Position numbers and translations under genes: made by a program. A stretch of 64,000 nucleotides of DNA from Malaya genurostris (lineage: Eukaryota; Arthropoda; Insecta; Diptera; Culicidae). Below, piece by piece: positions 12,079 through 23,600 of the stretch (positions are counted from its first letter, which is position 1; the number at the start of each line of letters is the position of its first letter). The stretch spans positions 122,388,928 to 122,452,927 of the forward strand of contig NC_080572.1 in NCBI RefSeq assembly GCF_030247185.1. Direction: 5' to 3'. The notes under the pieces were generated by a model. The model had not been told where the DNA came from. It did not search any database and worked only from the letters and a program-made list of their open reading frames with translations.

Positions 12079-12384
12079 CAGGGGTGGAAATAAGCAAATT
12101 TTTTGATTCACAGTAAATAAAAATAGTCAGTATTATCTTTTCATATCACATATTTATTGTAGATATTATAATGAATTTTGAAATGACTGATTTTTGATAC
12201 GATAAATTTTGGTTTTACTTGGAATTTAAAAAGGTGTTCAATTTCATTTCCCACAATTTAAAACATAATTGCTATTTTAGTTTTGTTACCCAAATTTTTA
12301 AAGCACGGTGTTCGGTTTTTTGATTCACAATCGGAAATTTTGATTCACATTTTCATGCGCAAAATGGGCTTATTTCCACCTCTG
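12079..12384. mobile_element. hAT-type MITE with perfect 8-bp target duplication
   Basis: The 306-bp element begins caggggtggaaataagc and ends gcttatttccacctctg, an imperfect inverted repeat. It is flanked on both sides by the identical octamer ccatatac (12071-12078 and 12385-12392). An 8-bp duplication and CAGGGGTGG-like tips are the hallmark of hAT superfamily elements. Inside, 'ttttgattcaca' occurs three times as subterminal motifs. There is no coding capacity, so it would have been moved by a hAT transposase in trans. Confidence 0.9.
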
Positions 12385-12392
12385 CCATATAC

Positions 12393-13185
12393 CATAATCC
12401 GTGAAATCCAGAGGCAGAAAGTCGATCAGAATTTCTCGATACTCAAATTCAAATAGTTTCTGGAATACTAATCAATGTACGTTTTTATCATTTCTTTTTC
12501 TATGATAAAAAGAATTCATGCTTAAAGGAAGAAATAAGCTATTAGTCGAGCTCAATCGCTCTGCGAGTGGTTTTCGGCATGAGGGATGCCTGTCACTTGG
12601 TGGCAATTGCTTTCGGGAGGTCAGTAAAGACATTGCACTTTGATACAAGTACAAGTGTTTCCCAAAAAGGATCAAAATTTGTTTTAAAGGTGAACTGTTA
12701 TACAAAAACGAAAACGAAATATAAAGCATTATTTCTTATTCCTTTATGTTCTTTCTTAATTCTTTATATCATTAACAAAGATCTAAATAAACGCAAGCAG
12801 TCGCTGCTAACTACATGGGGAAATCGAAGCAGTTCGTAAGTTATGAAATGTCGGTATAATCGACAATTTACTAAAAGCGGAAAAAATTGAAAACAAAAGG
12901 CGTTGAAATATTATATGAATCGATTTGTAAGAATTTTCTTGCAAACTAAGCGAAATAACGGAGTACTTTTGAACATCCTGCCAGAGCTTGAGCTGCTCGA
13001 AAAAATATTACGGAGTTTAGTTCTTCCTTGCAAATAACTTTGATGCTGGTGGAATTATGCTATTCTCATAAAAAAATCGATGTAATTTCGGATATAACCG
13101 AAATGGAGATGTTTATATGCCATCAACATATGGTTTCATATTTTCCCTACGTTCGATAACTGAGCAATTCCAGGAATGAGTAGAC
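12393..13185. other. AT-rich stretch, nothing recognised
   Basis: Short frames on both strands (up to 90 codons at 12567-12839) have no recognisable motif. No terminal repeats were seen. Confidence 0.4.
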
Positions 13186-13189
13186 GTAA

Positions 13190-13940
13190 AAGTGACAAAA
13201 CTAGAATCGTCCTTCTCCGATTTGAATGAAACTTTGCACATGGCTTCAGTATGGCAAACCATAAGTTTTGAACCGATTGAGTGGTCGATCCGACTAACGA
13301 CTGATTTTTAAAAAGGGCGTATGTATTTTTGCATTTCACAAAAATTGCCTTTTTCCAATCGTTGTAACTCGGAAACCGTTAATTGTACAAAAATGGCGTT
13401 CAGGAAGAAGTTGTAGGAAGATGATTGGACACTCTTGAAAAAATATACACTGAAAAAAACAATTTGATTTTTTTCTCAATAATTTCAAAATGAACAAAAA
13501 AATGAAATTTAAAAAAATCAGGGTTTCGATTTTTTTTGATAGTTTTTATTTTAAAGCTCTTATTAAAACCTACAGATTGATGGCTATCTCATCCGTGCCT
13601 TTTGAAAAATGAAGAAGTTACAGCTAAAACAATTTACAGATATATTCGAAATTTCAAGTTCTCGTTGAAAGATAATCATTTAAACCGTAGAACATTATTC
13701 TACAGGTTAAAGGCAATAAATTTGTTCATGATATCCTTTCTTCGAAAAGTAGCTGTTCTTGAGATACTTGGATATTTAAATATAACACCATTTTTTATAT
13801 TTCCATGAATTGTTTATTTGCTTGCTATATCTACAATTATTACATGTACATGAATAATTCTTAAAAACAGCATTGATACCCTACAACTTCTTCCTGAACG
13901 CCATTTTTGTACAATTTCCGAGTTACAATTGCTCTTAGCA
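13190..13940. repeat. R2 dispersed repeat, copy 1, with inverted arms
   Basis: This is the best copy of the family called R2 here. An arm near 13365-13420 ('gttgtaactcggaaaccgtt', 'atggcgttcaggaagaagtt') is repeated in inverted form near 13880-13930 ('acttcttcctgaacgccatt', 'aatttccgagttacaattg'), so the copy can fold back. The middle holds landmarks shared with the other R2 copies: 'aaatgaagaagttacagcta' and 'acattattctacaggttaaa'. It has no coding capacity. Related text is common in mosquito DNA, but the family name is unknown to me. Confidence 0.7.
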
Positions 13941-14865
13941 GAACTTGCCACTCCTGCTTAGAGCAATGAGATTGGTGATGAGACGATACCAAGCAGCTGG
14001 ATGAAATGTGTTATAAATAACACGCTAAATCTAATTGTTTCGAGGAATTGGAAATTATTTTGATGTATTGTGACAGTAGTCATCTCACATAGGTACTCAA
14101 ACCATATGTTAAAGTGAGATATGCTATCTTCGCTCGATCCATGAGCTCAAAGGGTAATATGAAAATGGGTGCATTCTCTTCGAGTTTTTGCGTTGTTATA
14201 ACAGTAGTATCGCACAAATGTCGAACTATTTTTTCTGCGGTTTTGTATCTTAGGGCCGAAGCGAAGACATTCTATTCGATTTCATCAGAATTCGTTGATT
14301 GAAAGTCGAGTGATCCGCAAAATAACATGACGACTCTACTAATGAGATACCTAGTAATACGAGATCCTTTTTCTCAAAAATAATTCCGTTTCTCCGAGAT
14401 ACCAACAGAATGTAACGTTGATTCAAGTTCCTTTCACCTCCACTCACCAATGTTTGTTTTGCGTAGTAGACAAACTAATCACACTTCAAGCAGCTGTCAA
14501 CAAATACAACCATATATCATTATGATAACCTAATTTCATTATAATTCATATTTTTACACAATTACATAGTGTTCAAAAGCGACAATCAATTTTGTATCAA
14601 GGGTTTATGTGAGAATATGCAGCTGTCAAACGAGGCATGTTTAAAATGTTAGAGCTCTTTCAATCGTCGTTTCCAGATATCTATCGAACTGAAAACGAGA
14701 GCTGTGATTGTGTTGGTATCAAAAGTTGATAACTGTTGTTTCAGAACCGTTTTCAAATAGGTGAAACAGTTTCTCTTTACAGCTTTATCCTCAGTGCTGC
14801 CAGTTAAAGTAGACATATGCACTTTTCCCTGCATGTTACTAGTCCTAACCTTTTTCCAGCCTTAC
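13941..14865. other. Unassigned stretch
   Basis: Unique-looking sequence with frames up to 66 codons and no family resemblance. No terminal repeats were seen. Confidence 0.4.
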
Positions 14866-15850
14866 CAAAAATAAAAAGTTTTTTTTTTCCTTGGCTCATC
14901 CCATCGCTCTATGCAAGCACGGTAAGCACACGTGTAAAATGCCGACGTGCAACCCGTTCGTAATCCTTCGCCGTGGCGTTGGTGGCGGCGGTTCATCATA
15001 AACGTAGTCGGTCTCGTGGGACGAGGGCAGTACGGTTGATAGTGTGTGGTGGCGAACATCGGCTGACACGCCTTTTGGCACCTAGAAGTACACAAGTGGA
15101 AATTGCAGCCGTACCAGACTGCCGCTACTGCTGTGTTGAAACTATATTGCGCCCTCTGCCTGCATGCAGTTTTCCTCCACTTCTTGGTTCCGTTCTGTTC
15201 CACTACGCCATGTGGCACTTATCGCATTCAACCACGCTATCATCATTACACTTTTTTTCTGCAGTGTTAGTCGTGTTTGATTCAACGCCTCTGCCTCGGT
15301 TTACTGACGAGGGGTAATCCGCCAACCAGCAATTTCTTACTTATGGGGATGTTAAGTTTTTTTTTCTGCTGTTTCTGCAGTTTTTCACTATCTAAATTTG
15401 ATTCTTTTTTGCATGTATTTAAAGAAAAATTCGAACATCCCTGAGCTCGAAAAGTCGGCAAAAGTATTTCCGCCAAAGTGCAGCTTCACACCACCAAAAT
15501 CAACCACCCTCAAGCCACTACATTAGTTGCAGCCTGGTTTCCTCTGTCATGGCAGTGTGGGGTGATGGGGCGCGGGTGTAGCGATAATTAATTTACCTTC
15601 CAATTTCTCTTATCGCACTTGCAGCTCATTCATCATAGAGTTCGAGTGAGGTAAACGCTTTCAAGTACTGCGTATTTTCGATGCACTTTAGATCGGACGT
15701 GTGTTTTTCTTGCACACGCTCTTGATGGGGTGGAACAGAAATGCAACGGTGTTGGTGTTACCGGTCTAATGATTAGATCGATTTCTTTTCGCTGAAACCG
15801 TACACGCTTGCGGAGAACTACGTGCATATGAGTATAAAGCTATTATTCTT
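14866..15850. other. Repeat-poor, GC-richer island
   Basis: Overlapping frames on both strands (118 codons minus at 15218-14862, 114 codons plus at 14973-15317) share the same DNA, and neither matches a known family. This is the pattern expected from locally higher GC rather than from a gene. No transposon signs were seen. Regulatory or transcribed non-coding DNA is possible but not shown. Confidence 0.4.
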
Positions 15851-16735
15851 AAAATTTCACCATTTTTTATAAAAATGTAACTGAGAAAGAAGTCTTTCAG
15901 TGTTCTACTGAACTGTGTTCAATCATAAATGTTACGGAAATATTGGCGAGGCAAATTTTACACGTTAGTTGTGATTCATTCGATTGAAAGTCTTTTGCAA
16001 ACCGATGGAAAAATATGTAAGCGCTTTGTTCACATACAGGCACATATGTTTTTCGCTCGCGACAAAATAAGTAGAAGGACGTACAATATTCGGTTCTCCG
16101 AGCCTCGGTAGGTGTGTGCGATAGTTGCATAATGGTAATGTATTGAAGAAAACTTAAATACACTATTATTATATTTATAAACCGTATTTTCCATGAGGGA
16201 CAAAAAGTGACCATTTTTTATTCATGATATAACTTTTATCAATCCGCAGAATTCGTCCTGCAAATGGTGTGTTCGAATTCATTCTATTGTCAATTGAATA
16301 GTTCTGGATGTGATGAAAAACAACTAAGCAAGCAACCCAATGGAACAGAATTTTTAGTATATGGTTTGTCTTTGCGTGGTCGGGGCGTGATTCAATTTTC
16401 AATCGCATTCCTATGGCATAGTTTCTATAAATCTCAGCTGGAATGATTTCAACTATAAAACACCTTTGTTAGAGAAAAATATGCTAACATTGTTCAGAAA
16501 ACAGGCTGGTAAGAAGATGAGGTGAACATTGGTTTCACCGATTCGATTTTTGACGTCACTGTAATAGTAGTACTCTCCATTTGTCGCATACATTGTTCTT
16601 CAATTATATATTCTTAAGACTAAACAACAATATTGGCATTGTGTTGTATATTTCAACGCATTGCTAATGTACATACAGATAAGAATATGACAAAAATGAA
16701 TAAACTCCAGGTAATTCTAACAAATTTTGTTGTTA
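15851..16735. other. AT-rich stretch, nothing recognised
   Basis: Frames up to 105 codons (minus, 16214-15897) show no motif. No repeats shared with the rest of the window were noticed. Confidence 0.4.
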
Positions 16736-16749
16736 AAGTAATTACAATT

Positions 16750-16930
16750 ACAATTCTGGTTTGATTCAAACAGTTTTTTTTTTTTCAAACAACCGATATA
16801 TGTTTGGAACAACCATATTCCAGTTTTAAAAAGCATATTTTATTTGAATCTCGGTTTAAAACAACTACTTTTTTTGGTTTGACTAATCGTTTTGCTGTTT
16901 GAAACAACCGGGATTATTCTGCATATAGTA
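16750..16930. repeat. Short block of repeated TTTGAAACAACC-like motifs
   Basis: Variants of 'gtttgaaacaacc' and 'tttcaaacaaccg' recur four to five times in about 170 bp, in both orientations ('ggtttgattcaaaca' at the left, 'gtttgaaacaaccgg' at the right). This suggests the subterminal repeats of a small degenerate MITE. Ends could not be fixed. Confidence 0.35.
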
Positions 16931-17114
16931 TAATTTTTATGGTTCATAAATGTTATTTGTATGGTGAAATGATATATAAAAATTTTGACACGTATTTGTT
17001 ACGAATAAGCAAATTACTGCAAAACAGTTGAGAAATTCAGAAATTGAAAGGAGAAAATAGATGATAAAATCAGGAATTATATGTTCAGATTTTAAAAAAG
17101 AAACTTTTTACACG

Positions 17115-17830
17115 TATTCACTGTAGAAAACCATTGATTTTGTATGGATAGAGAAACCGGTTTGACTTTGAGCTGATGTTAAAAAGAGAAAGTTTGCATG
17201 TACTTTCATCAAATCGTTGTAACTCGAAAACTGTTACCAGTACATAAATAACGTCCAAAAAAACGTTGGAAGAAATCTATCGGGCACTCTAAAAACATAT
17301 ACACTGTAAAAAATGTATGGAATGCGTTTTCAAGAACTATAAAATAAACAGAAAAAAGCGAAAGTCACAAAAAAGCATCTCTAATTTGTTTTGCTATACT
17401 TTTATTTGAAAGCTGTTATAAAAATCAACATTTCATTCCAACATGTAAAAAGAGCATATAATACGAAAATTACAAAAAATATGGGTATTACTCAAACATT
17501 GAATTCAACTATATTATGCATGATTTCCTAGTTTTAGTTTTGATCTACAAGCTCTTATCGATTATTGTGTACTTGGAAACTATACAACCGAGTGATGAGC
17601 AATACATTTTGTAAGCCCCTATCGTACGATAGGTCCCATTCACATTTTGGTACCGATTTTACATTAATTTGTTTACTGCCTTCTGGAAATGAGAAAATCA
17701 CAACTAAAACAAATCATAAGCATTTGAAAAACCACAAACTTTTGACAAAAACTAGACCAAAAGTAAATTCTGGCCATTATTCTACAAATAATCGTTCTCG
17801 AAATATTCAGACTTATGATTTAAAATGAAT
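17115..17830. repeat. R2 dispersed repeat, copy 2
   Basis: It shares the R2 landmarks in order: 'atcgttgtaactcgaaaact' near 17212, 'aacatatacactgtaaaaaa' near 17293, the central 'gaaatgagaaaatcacaact' near 17685, and 'ccattattctacaaataatc' near 17774. It is diverged from copy 1. The 87-codon frame at 17565-17828 is part of the repeat, not a gene. Confidence 0.6.
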
Positions 17831-18109
17831 ATTTCATAAGGTCGCATAATTATTTAAACCAATGATAGTTTCTCTTTGTTTACATTCTCTTTTTGTTAAT
17901 AACTGCTTGATGTTCACGTTTACTTACAAAATATTCGTTTAGAATGACAGCCAATATTTCGGTTTTGCTAACAGTACTGGATATGTAATAAACAATTATA
18001 AAATAAACTAAAGAGAAAGTAAACAAAGACAAGTCAATGGCTTCTAGGCCTTTTCATAATGCTTACGTAAAACTCAGGTTATCGTAGCATTGTATCATTT
18101 CTCGTTACA
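17831..18109. other. AT-rich stretch, nothing recognised
   Basis: No open frame or repeat of note. Confidence 0.4.
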
Positions 18110-18270
18110 TCTTTGTAATACGATTTCAATTGTACATAAAGGTGTCCAAGAAAAAGTTAACGAGAATCAAAAGGGCACTGTAAGAAAAGCACTGGAAAAA
18201 AATTAAACACCTTTTCAAAAATTGAAAAATAAAATGAAAAATAAATGATATATGGATTTATTTAGGGGTA

Positions 18271-18970
18271 GGGGAAGGTGTTCGGTTGCCGACATCACAC
18301 CAGAACTTTTGACGGAAAGCAGATAGCCTCATTCCGACAAATATCATGTGTGTGTGTAATAGCAGCACGTTCATTTTGTGCAGAATACCGAAGCAAATAG
18401 ACGCTTGTACTTTTTGCTGCGTCCAAAACAAATTTTAATTGCGTGAAAATCAACACAAAAGTTTTTTCTGACTTATTTTATAGTATCATAAATTGAAGAA
18501 CATTAATCGGAAAGGTGAGTGGATTGAATATTTATGAGGTGAAATCGATCTTTTTCGTAATTTAATAGCGGATGCTATCAAAAAAACGTGGAAGACCGGC
18601 CAAATCAACACCAAAGGCGCCACCATCAAAATCATCGGCCAAGAGACCCTAGGCGAAGTCACCATCAGATAATGAAGACTTTTGTCCAAAACGCCTCCGG
18701 AAAGAATAAATTTCTTTTTTTCTTTGAATAATTGCAGTTTCTGCTCATATTTTTCCATTTTAAGCGAAATTTTTCGGGGTGCCGCTAACCGAACAGCTTT
18801 TTTGAAATGGAAAAAATTTACCACTACTAAATTGATAAATGATAGTTTCTTAATTCGTACTTAGTTAGGGACTTTAGCTTTCTATTGATGTGTAGCTGTC
18901 CGCATAATGTGCACTAAGTCAGAAGTTATGAGCTTAAAACAAAAGGGTGCCGATAACCGAACACTCTCCC
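18271..18970. mobile_element. 700-bp non-autonomous DNA transposon
   Basis: Ends: 'ggggaaggtgttcggttgcc' at 18271 and 'gataaccgaacactctccc' at the right. Its complement reads gggagagtgttcggttatc, so about 18 of the first 22 bases pair. TA precedes the left end; on the right the flank is TTATA, so a TA or TTA target is likely. An internal 'gccgctaaccgaaca' near 18780 repeats the terminal motif. It sits inside R2 copy 3. A short frame with an AT-hook at 18572-18709 hints that the parent element was autonomous and of the pogo/Tigger kind (inference). Confidence 0.75.
18572..18709 (+). pseudogene. Transposase-tail remnant with AT-hook
   Basis: From ATG 18572 the frame reads MLSKKRGRPAKSTPKAPPSK, then SSAKRP, an in-frame TAG at 18650-18652, then AKSPSDNEDFCPKRLRKE and TAA at 18707-18709. 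KRGRP is the core of an AT-hook, which binds the DNA minor groove. The serine/proline/lysine-rich linker and the basic 'PKRLRKE' end resemble a nuclear-localisation tail. Pogo/Tigger-type transposases often end in such low-complexity basic tails, so I read this as the C-terminal end of a lost transposase kept in a deletion derivative. It could instead be captured host sequence. It overlaps no other feature and is too short to be found by length alone. The stop codon makes present function unlikely. Confidence 0.5.
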
Positions 18971-19201
18971 TTATATGTTATAATTTGTTATTAAAAGCAA
19001 CATTTGATTAGTGTCTTTTTAAAAATGGAGAATTTACAGCTGACACAATTTGAAAGTATTTGCAAACTTTTTGTATGATATATAGCCACTTAAACACTAT
19101 AAAATGATTCTACAGATCAAGAACAATGAATTCGCTCAAAGTGACCTTCCTGCTAGAAGTTCTCACCGATATTTAGATATGAAGTTCAAAATATTCATTC
19201 T

Positions 19202-19415
19202 CAGTGGCGAATCCTAGAGACACTCGTCCCGAGCGCAACCTTTTTCAGGAGAGAGGCAAACCAATCCTTATGACCTTTTTTTGTTTTTGCTCGTCCAAGC
19301 AATGTCTCCGGAGATGGAATTCAGTATTTTGCTCTATTTTTTTCTCACTAAACCAACGATGGGGGCGGCAAATTTTATTTTGCCTCGGCAGTTAAATTTC
19401 CTCGGTACGCCACTG
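19202..19415. mobile_element. hAT-type MITE (214 bp)
   Basis: It starts cagtggcgaatcctag and ends ctcggtacgccactg, an inverted repeat with the CAGTGGCG tip typical of hAT elements. The flanking octamers ttcattct (19194-19201) and ctcattcc (19416-19423) differ at two positions, which fits an aged 8-bp duplication. The interior reads 'gggggcggcaaattttattt'. It has no coding capacity. The frame at 19204-19395 lies wholly inside it. Confidence 0.8.
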
Positions 19416-19423
19416 CTCATTCC

Positions 19424-20640
19424 ATTGTTGAATTTCGTAGCTATAGGTAATTGTATTTCATTTAGGACTGTAATTGTTCTGGAATGTGCAGGCTTGTTAA
19501 AATTTCGCGATTTAGAAAAAAAACTTGAGTTCATTGGAAATCATGCCTAATATATAAAGAATGATTAGTTCTAAAGTGTAAATGACTATTTTTATAGAGG
19601 TTTTAACCTTAGGGTCATTCGTCTCTCGGACCAAAAAACTTTCTGATCCTATATGCTGAGTTGGAAAACGAGCTTAGTTGGGCGCGTGAAAAGGATCGAT
19701 TTACCTACACTCGTTCCCTAAAGACAATTTTTTCAAAAACGTTCTGAAAATTCTTATAAATTGTTTTAACAGTAACTACATTTTTTGAATAAACACTTAA
19801 ATTAACTATTTTTCTTCTCATAAATACATTTATTCCATTTTCTTCGCCGTAACATCCAACATACATAGTATTTTAATCCTAATAAATATCGAATACAGTC
19901 ACAGTAGTAGTATTACTACTATTTTCCTTAAATATCATATTAGCATTTCGGTATTCATTAGTAGATCTACTCAAAAACATAGTTTTCATCAAACGATTAG
20001 CGACTAAAAGCGATTATTTGTTTATTTTCTATTTTCCATTCAGTCAATCTCAATCATAAATATTTACAATTTCGGCTCTACTAATAAAAAAAAACAGGCG
20101 AAAATGAAATTTTAGTAATTCATCTAATTATAAACATTTTGAACGAACAATTTTGAAGACCCGCTTTTAATTATTATGACGTAAAGAAAATTTGCTGTAT
20201 TTAACAAAGATACAGTCAGTCGTAATCAAGTTTCAGTTTCTCCAGTAATATTGAAATTTTCTTAAAAACATCCATATTATTGATGCGCAAAGCAAAATCG
20301 ATAAGAAACCAGTCATTGAAATTTCGTTGTAATGAAACAAAACCACCGATTCTCACGAAATTAAGCGTATCTTTTTTGTTATTCAAAGCTAGCTTAAAGA
20401 TGGATCTAGTTACATCAAAATATAAATTATTTAGTGTTTAAAATTTTCTTCTTTAGCATCCAGCACAGTTCTTAAGTGAGGAGAACATCAACTCAATTAG
20501 CTCAATTATTATATATCTTCCATTTAACTCCGGTTTTAATCATAATAGTTAGTTCACCGGAGGGTGAAAGAAAAACAATTAGCTTTTGAGTGCCGTTTTG
20601 AAACTATTGCCATAAAATATTTTGAATCTCTGTTTTAGTT
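19424..20640. other. AT-rich stretch, nothing recognised
   Basis: Very AT-rich, with no frames or repeats I can name. The start may contain the decayed tail of R2 copy 3. Confidence 0.4.
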
Positions 20641-20649
20641 GATGTGTTT

Positions 20650-20805
20650 AATTTTTTCATTCGTTAGGTTTCTCAACTTTACACTACAAATGCTCAACAG
20701 GATTCAATTCAGACGATTGGGGAAGATTTATGAGTTTTTTCGGGACATTATAGAACTACATTTCACGTACTACGTAGAAAGTGTGTTTGAGATCAATGAA
20801 TTTGG
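20650..20805 (-). pseudogene. Tc1-type transposase C-terminal remnant
   Basis: Minus-strand reading gives DLKHTFYVVREM, a stop, then FYNVPKKLINLPQSSELNPV, EHL, a stop, then CKVEKPNE. This lines up with the Tc1 family block in which 'DNDPKHT' carries the second catalytic aspartate and 'WPxQSPDLNPIEHLW' the catalytic glutamate. Here NDPKHT is IDLKHT, and NPIEHLW has become NPVEHL followed by a stop in place of the tryptophan. Only about 50 residues are recognisable and they contain at least two nonsense codons, so this is an old dead fragment. No terminal repeats were found. Confidence 0.65.
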
Positions 20806-21340
20806 ATATAATGATCTCATGGTATTCCTAAGTTTTGCACCGAAGGTTATAAATTGCGTGTCAGAATGTTCCCCTTTTTACCCATCTTACATCAATAATA
20901 ACCAACAGTACCTACAGCGGAACAAATAAAACAACACTTATTCAAAAACAAATATTTTCTTATCATCCTACAAAAGTAGAATGGAATCACATGACTGGGG
21001 TTGATTGTAGAGAACTCTTTCGAAAATTTTGACAAATTTTTTAAAGATCGTCACTACCTACAAAATGTCCAATTCACAAAACTCAATGCTCTTCTATCAC
21101 CGTTACTATACTTTTAGTGACGAGCGATGCAGTGAATAAAAAGATTCTCACATACAGCACAGTATAAGTTTCATAGAAAGTTTATAAGAATACACCATCC
21201 GGTAGAGCAAAACACTAATCCCAAAAGAACGCCTTGTTGATGATAATTTTTGTGCAATCGGAATCGGTTATGTGTATTATGCTTAGAAAAAGCTGTCAAC
21301 TCCTTAATTCCAGCAACAAATTAGTGTACTATTGATCATA
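20806..21340. other. AT-rich stretch, nothing recognised
   Basis: May include more of the decayed Tc1 element at its left. Nothing else was seen. Confidence 0.4.
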
Positions 21341-23600
21341 ACAATCAACGTTTTATCGTGACGATCGCTTTTCCTAAACTATCAGTAAAAATGAGCTCGA
21401 GCATTCGCTTCAGAATTGTGAAGAGCAAAAATGTGTCATTAACACAGACATACACGCACACATACACGTCTATCAAGGATCAAGGCAATCACACGCACGC
21501 TTATGCAACATTAATGATGTTTCAAATATGGCGTACTGCGGTATACGAGTGTCAGCCATGTGTGGTGCGTAGCCCGGTAATGCAATACATAATTTGTAGG
21601 GAGAGGAACAGAATACCCTCGAAGTACGGGCTGACGGTTGCATTTGTGCAGCTCACGATGCACTAGCATGGTTTTTTTTTCATATTTCTACTCCCCTCGC
21701 CATCTAATTCAAAAGGGTGTAAATCAAGTCCTCTTTAAAACATACCTACTCAAACTCATGCAAGCCAAAGCTCAATCCAGGTCTGGACTAGACAGCCGCT
21801 AAGGATATACCAGTGAGTAAAATTTGTTGACGAAATGAGCCGGGATGCAATTATATGCAAATGTGTGAATTATTTATAGCTGGCGATGAGGATGACGATA
21901 ATGACGATGATGATGACGATTATGACACCGCCGACAGACTGGTAAAAGAAGTTTTTATGGTCGAGACTATTCATTTATTATGAATGGACATCTTGAACGT
22001 TGAAAGAAAGCATGTCGGCTTGTCGAGATTTGCTCACAAGGTAATTTAATAGCATTAAAAGTTCACCGCCGACCAGTGGACAGACGGATATGTTTGTTTG
22101 AAAATGAAAAATGTATAGCATTCTGTAGGGTATAGATTTAAGAAGGATAGCAAGATTTCTATCCTGTTGTCAGGTTAGGAAAAAAAACTGGCAGACTTTG
22201 CTCCCCACTATCGCATCATCGCCTCAGTGGTGGTGGAAAATTATGTTTTCGCACGTTATGATAAAGTTACAAAAAAATTCATTTCAAGTTATGCTATTTG
22301 AGAATAGTAATCGTATTGCAATAAAACTCATAACTTTTTGATTAAATTCCTTCGCTCAGAGATTTTTTCTTCTGCTTGGGCATTATTCGAAATGGTGGAA
22401 TTCTTTCATCTTAGAACTGTCGTCTGTGTCGAAACTCCATCAACCCGTGACAAAATTACATTCCGAGCATTATGTGTGGCTTCGAAGTAACACGAGCACG
22501 GAAATTGTGTATCGCTGGAATTTGGATTCGTGACAATTTTTCGATTACTGTAGGTACATTCAAATTGTGCATACTCATCATTCCGGTGCGATTCTTTACA
22601 CCTATGTATATTTGTTGATTGGAAGGATCAAGTTGTGATGTTATCGAGTTAAAACTCACGTAAAGCTTGCCTATTCTGCGGCATTTGGCATCAGTCTAAG
22701 CAACGGATATCATACACTCCGCACCTGCTAAAGCTGGTGTCCAATCCGGCGAGAAACCTAATAAAAACAAGTTTTGATGATTTTTCAAATTCTTATAATT
22801 AGTCATATTATTTATGACCGCCCTGGTTGTTCAGCTGTCTGCCAGAGCGCGATAATTAATAGCAATGGCCACCTCATAAATAATTTACAAATAGTTCAAC
22901 ATTTTCCCGCAGGCCTAACGCATAATCGTCATCGTTTCATTTCCGCGAGGGTGAATCGACTTGGAAAAGTCGTACACTGATACTACCTAAAACAAACCTT
23001 AACCTTTTTCTATGGTTCAGCCCCAAGCGACCGTTTTGTGCCATCAACGCGCGCACAATCTTGATTTTCATACATTTTTATAACGCCTCGCATCACGCAT
23101 TCGGGTACGGTTCGGAACGAGGGGTACTGCCATGGCTATCACGCGGGTATCCTCCGGGACGAGAGCCGTGAATTTTTGTACCATTGTTTTATTATTTTCA
23201 CAGCTCTAGTTATTCATCAACTTTTTGACGCCAACCAAGCACCCGTTCGCAGCAGAAAGCAGAAAGCTTCCACTTCTCTAACTGCGATTTTCGGTGGGAA
23301 ACGAGTGGGTGGTGGACCAGGCCGGTCTTCCCAATCCGAACTGGAATGCCACAGTTGTTTGTAAGACATTTATTATTCTTAATTATTGTTTCGATTTTTT
23401 TTCGTTGCTTTGATATTTGACTTGGTTTGGCTTGAACAGCGCAAGTTGAGGCGTGTTCATGTTTTTTTTTGGTGGCTAATTCGAAAATAACGTCACGGTA
23501 CATTGTCCGCTCGTTACGGTTTGGAGGTAGTTCAGCTTGTATAGTTTGGCAGAAATACACTTTAGTTAGCTCTCCTATAGCACCTTGAATCCAGTTTGTT
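21341..23600. other. Repeat-poor block
   Basis: No transposon signs. A GAT/GAC-type trinucleotide run lies at about 21886-21932. Frames up to 116 codons (minus, 23560-23210) have no motif. Short AT-rich homeodomain-like words (TAATTA, ATAAT) occur but are not diagnostic. Confidence 0.4.
21886..21932. repeat. GAT/GAC trinucleotide microsatellite
   Basis: An imperfect run of gat and gac triplets in an otherwise unique block. Confidence 0.7.

Larger units (their letters stand above)
18110..19193. repeat. R2 dispersed repeat, copy 3, interrupted by a MITE
   Basis: The left part (18110-18268) has the R2 landmarks 'gtaatacgatttcaattgta' and 'agggcactgtaagaaaagca'. The right part (18971-19193) resumes with 'aaatggagaatttacagctg' and 'aaatgattctacagatcaag', which correspond to 'aaatgaagaagttacagcta' and 'acattattctacaggttaaa' of copy 1. 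The 18271-18970 element lies between them, so it inserted into an existing R2 copy. Confidence 0.6.
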
